Shown: piece by piece, positions 6,626 through 6,933 of the stretch
Layout: the number at the start of each line of letters is the position of its first letter
Position numbering within the stretch: the stretch's first letter is position 1
From: JAFTYR01 sp964571375
GTDB lineage: Bacteria; Pseudomonadota; Gammaproteobacteria; Burkholderiales; Burkholderiaceae_F
Assembly: GCA_964571375.1 (NCBI GenBank)
Contig: CAZNBL010000065.1
Coordinates: forward strand, 1-6,933
Direction of reading: 5' to 3'
DNA length: 6,933 bases
The notes under the pieces: generated by a model
The model's input: the letters and a program-made list of their open reading frames with translations, nothing else
Database searches by the model: none
Told to the model about the DNA's origin: nothing
Made by a program: the position numbers and the translations under genes

Positions 6626-6682
6626 TTACGGCATCCGCAGAAAATAAAAATGCCCTGTCAAGGGCAACGCCGCCTGCGTCAA
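6626..6682 (-). other. Possible 18-residue leader ORF spanning a terminator
   Basis: A TTG at 6680-6682 preceded by AAGGA (6692-6696) with 9 bases between opens an ORF of 18 codons, MTQAALPLTGHFYFLRMP, ending with TAA at 6626-6628. It runs across the whole terminator at 6641-6666, so ribosomes translating it would cover the stem. There is no known homologue that I recognise, the start is not ATG, and short ORFs like this occur by chance. Confidence 0.15.
6641..6666 (-). terminator. Rho-independent terminator about 130 bases before fabH
   Basis: In the minus direction TGCCCT (6666-6661) pairs with AGGGCA (6656-6651) around the loop TGAC, followed at once by TTTTTATTTT (6650-6641). The six-pair stem with four G-C pairs and ten-base T-rich tail is a standard terminator. 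No gene ends just before it, so it either terminates a small RNA or acts as an attenuator within the fabH leader. Confidence 0.75.
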
Positions 6683-6797
6683 GCGTATTTTTCCTTACCC
6701 GACTTTATACAGGGGAGCCCCGCATTCGCCGATAGGCTTTTACAAAAAAATATGTATCCGCTTGTTTAATTTGCACTGAAAGCCGACCTGAACCAGC

Positions 6798-6838
6798 CCT
6801 GTAAACGAAAAACTTCCTGTCGGTACGTTTGCTACAGG
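6798..6838. repeat. Bulged inverted repeat between the two terminators
   Basis: CCTGTA with AACG (6798-6807) can pair with CGTT and TACAGG (6826-6829 and 6833-6838), giving ten pairs with a three-base bulge (6830-6832) and an 18-base loop. It directly follows the T-run of the 6841-6872 terminator in the minus direction. No T-run follows it on either strand. It could be a structured RNA element or a DNA-binding palindrome. Confidence 0.35.
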
Positions 6839-6840
6839 TA

Positions 6841-6872
6841 ATAAAAAAGCAACCCGGTTAAGGGTTGCTTTC
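6841..6872 (-). terminator. Strong rho-independent terminator of an upstream unit
   Basis: In the minus direction GCAACCC (6868-6862) pairs with GGGTTGC (6855-6849) around TTAACC, seven perfect pairs, extended by three A-T pairs, and followed by TTTTTTAT (6848-6841). It ends a transcript arriving from beyond the window edge and so separates it from the fab cluster. On the plus strand only TTTC follows the stem, so it works in one direction. Confidence 0.85.
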
Positions 6873-6887
6873 GAACTTCAATCTCGT

Positions 6888-6917
6888 TCAAGGTCGAGCC
6901 GTCCGCCGTGGGGCCAT
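6888..6917 (-). other. Tiny ORF or the 3' end of an upstream gene at the window edge
   Basis: ATG at 6915-6917 follows GAGGGGAG (6923-6930) with five bases between and opens nine codons, MAPRRTARP, then TGA at 6888-6890; the terminator stem begins 16 bases later (outer A-T pair at 6871). The same frame stays open to the window edge (LRGDP before the Met), so it may equally be the last codons of a longer gene cut by the edge. The other frames have less convincing ends. I do not recognise the product. Confidence 0.15.
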
Positions 6918-6933
6918 CGGATCTCCCCTCAAA

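Larger units (their letters stand above)
6511..6933. other. 423-base region without a recognised gene, upstream of fabH
   Basis: No open frame on either strand looks like a real protein. The region holds, from the window edge towards fabH: a possible 3' end of an upstream unit (6873-6933), a strong minus-strand terminator (6841-6872), a bulged inverted repeat (6798-6838), an A/T-rich tract with seven A in a row (6744-6750), a lone TATAAA on the minus strand (6704-6709) without a -35, a second minus-strand terminator (6641-6666), and two near-identical 11-mers (6544-6587). The promoter of the fab cluster must lie here or be replaced by readthrough, but I could not find a convincing -35/-10 pair. 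It may encode a small RNA or a long regulated fabH leader. Confidence 0.6.

Noticed and set aside
6704..6709. TATAAA on the minus strand as the fabH promoter -10
   Set aside because: No -35-like hexamer at 16-18 bases and no TGn extension; recorded only as a weak signal.
6560..6769. Plus-strand open frame of 69 codons in the noncoding region
   Set aside because: No ribosome binding site, no recognisable motif, and it reads through the minus-strand terminator stem.
6735..6784. Six-base inverted repeat GGCTTT / AAAGCC
   Set aside because: The 38-base A/T-rich spacer and short arms make it likely to be chance.
6870..6900. GTTCGAA-like T-loop of a tRNA on the minus strand
   Set aside because: No flanking T-stem pairs and no CCA or acceptor stem could be found, so there is no tRNA.

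Overview
The window is an ordinary, well-conserved bacterial housekeeping segment in which every gene lies on the minus strand. Read in transcription order (high to low coordinates) it is fabH, fabD, fabG, acpP, fabF, then a rho-independent terminator, then lepA and the beginning of lepB. The LepA protein, with its RCGG segment at residues 27-30 and its highly conserved G-domain, and the fab gene order both resemble Proteobacteria, most likely Betaproteobacteria of the order Burkholderiales. A gut-type Sutterellaceae member is a reasonable guess from memory of such genomes, but it was not tested.

Layout by region. Positions 6933-6511 hold no convincing gene. They contain two minus-strand rho-independent terminators (6841-6872 and 6641-6666), a bulged inverted repeat, a pair of near-identical 11-bp direct repeats, and two tiny possible leader ORFs. 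Positions 6510-2213 are the fatty-acid synthesis cluster: FabH starts the chain from acetyl-CoA and malonyl-ACP, FabD loads malonate onto ACP, FabG reduces the beta-keto product, AcpP carries the chain, and FabF elongates it. The gaps are short (31, 3, 78 and 43 bases) and fabG has its ribosome binding site inside the end of fabD. The 78-base gap before acpP carries a good extended -10 promoter candidate, which would let acpP-fabF be transcribed more than the upstream genes. A strong terminator at 2147-2188 closes the cluster. The following 60 bases carry a 9-bp perfect inverted repeat whose downstream arm covers the best lepA ribosome binding site. lepA (translation factor EF4) and lepB (signal peptidase I, cut by the window edge) follow, 27 bases apart.

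I found no new multi-gene system. All six complete proteins have their expected active-site or GTP-binding residues and normal lengths. The parts worth a second look are noncoding: the lepA leader hairpin, the possible attenuator or small RNA ahead of fabH, and the TTG start of fabD. The usual plsX neighbour of fabH is not seen in the window.
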